Assembly: GCA_947471745.1 (NCBI GenBank)
Contig: CANJKZ010000522.1
Coordinates: 124,001-188,000 of the forward strand
Origin: Closterium sp. Naga37s-1
Lineage: Eukaryota > Streptophyta > Zygnematophyceae > Desmidiales > Closteriaceae
Direction of reading: 5' to 3'
Length of the DNA stretch: 64,000 nucleotides
The translations under genes and the position numbers were made by a program. The first letter of the stretch is position 1. The number at the start of each line of letters is the position of its first letter. Of this stretch, positions 63,366 through 64,000 are shown in pieces. The notes beneath the pieces were generated by a model. The model was not told the DNA's origin. It did no database searches and worked only from the letters and a program-made list of their open reading frames with translations.

Positions 63366-63437
63366 CTATGCGTGACTGCCCTTGACCACGCCCACATCGG
63401 CTGGGCGCACCACACGGCCGTGAAGAGTGTAGCCCAC
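63366..63437 (-). CDS. GrpE-type Hsp70 nucleotide exchange factor, last exon (gene continues beyond right edge)
   Basis: The 24-codon exon begins after a CAG acceptor at 63438 and ends with TAG at 63366. It reads VGYTLHGRVVRPADVGVVKGSHA, which fits the C-terminal GrpE signature (G-Y, then D/E/G, then V-R-x-A-x-V-x-V). The donor upstream (63609 and its tandem copies) follows TIAHVLK, the residues expected directly before this block in GrpE. GrpE proteins release ADP from Hsp70 (DnaK type) in mitochondria or plastids. The rest of the gene is outside the window, so targeting cannot be judged. Confidence 0.75.
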   Translation of the reverse strand: MGYTLHGRVVRPADVGVVKGSHA

Positions 63438-63481
63438 CTGCCAGACACACCGGGGCACAGGCGCACAGGGGCACAGGCGCA

Positions 63482-63580
63482 CAGGTAGGCAGCGATTGCA
63501 GGTAAGCAGCGATTGCAGGTAAGCAGCGATTGCAGGCAAGCAGCGATTGCAGGCAAGCAGCGATTGCAGGCAAGCAGGAT
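63482..63580 (+). repeat. 18-bp repeat in the last GrpE intron
   Basis: About six units of AGCAGCGATTGCAGG(T/C)AA in tandem. Confidence 0.9.
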
Positions 63581-63598
63581 GAACAATCGGTCTCTTGC

Positions 63599-64000
63599 AG
63601 TGGGCGATGGTACCTTGAGCACGTGGGCGATGGTGTGATGGTACCTTGAGCACGTGGGCGATGGTGTGATGGTACCTTGAGCACGTGGGCGATGGTGTGA
63701 TGGTACCTTGAGCACGTGGGCGATGGTGTGATGGTACCTTGAGCACGTGGGCGATGGTGTGATGGTACCTTGAGCACGTGGGCGATGGTGTGATGGTACC
63801 TTGAGCACGTGGGCGATGGTGTGATGGTACCTTGAGCACGTGGGCGATGGTGTGATGGTACCTTGAGCACGTGGGCGATGGTGTGATGGTACCTTGAGCA
63901 CGTGGGCGATGGTGTGATGGTACCTTGAGCACGTGGGCGATGGTGTGATGGTACCTTGAGCACGTGGGCGATGGTGTGATGGTACCTTGAGCACGTGGGC
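63599..64000 (-). repeat. 31-bp array made of the GrpE exon end plus donor, running off the window
   Basis: On the minus strand each unit reads ACCATCGCCCACGTGCTCAAG then GTACCATCAC. The GT-containing junction occurs 13 times (63609, then every 31 bp from 63640 to 63981). The coding part is TIAHVLK, the expected end of the exon before the last GrpE exon. Confidence 0.9.

Noticed and set aside
63205..63994. Three frames of a His/Pro-rich 31-bp repeat protein
   Set aside because: 31 bp is not a multiple of 3, so the same repeat is read in all three frames. It is the duplicated GrpE exon border, not a new protein.

Overview
This window is nuclear DNA of a green-lineage eukaryote. Spliced GT-AG genes, a CBL-interacting kinase with a plant-type NAF motif, a class I aldolase, Ty1/copia elements with initiator-tRNA-Met primer sites and Ty3/gypsy chromoviruses all point to a streptophyte. 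A charophyte (for example zygnematophyte) alga is my guess, not something the sequence proves. Very GC-rich codons and dense mini- and microsatellites inside introns are prominent.

Left part (1-23894) is one nest of retrotransposons. A minus-strand chromovirus (gypsy A) has its 5' LTR at 23543-23894 and leaves the window on the left. It is split by three copia elements: copia 1 (minus, 1-5915, cut by the window edge), copia 2 (minus, 7218-13571, perfect CTTTT target duplication) and copia 3 (plus, 14971-22726, nearly identical LTRs). Copia 3 is the best preserved: one frame of about 1944 codons broken only by two TAG codons.

Middle part (23895-34205) has about 5 kb without a confident gene. 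Then comes a Mutator-like inverted-repeat element (29041-31720) holding a small non-autonomous LTR element (29349-30961), which itself holds a solo LTR of a miniature (TRIM) family. A decayed hAT element follows (31878-34199). A second chromovirus (gypsy B, 34206-47060) carries copia 4 (35074-42126, itself holding a solo LTR in its RT) and a complete 344-bp TRIM (44574-44917).

Right part (47149-64000) is genic. In order: a 12-exon CIPK/SOS2-like kinase (minus, 47149-53840), a divergently transcribed two-exon cytosolic fructose-bisphosphate aldolase (plus, 54814-56075), an 11-exon GT92/DUF23 glycosyltransferase with an N-terminal membrane anchor (minus, 57252-62365), and the 3' end of a GrpE-type Hsp70 nucleotide exchange factor (minus, 63366 to beyond the right edge). 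The genes look like unrelated housekeeping and signalling genes, not a pathway.

The most unusual signal is in these genes. Several tandem arrays are made of pieces that span exon-intron junctions: nine 94-bp units in the glycosyltransferase, each with a 39-nt in-frame exon piece; three copies of another exon's acceptor end; four copies of a CIPK donor; and at least thirteen copies of the GrpE donor. A (CAG)46 tract also starts at a splice donor.
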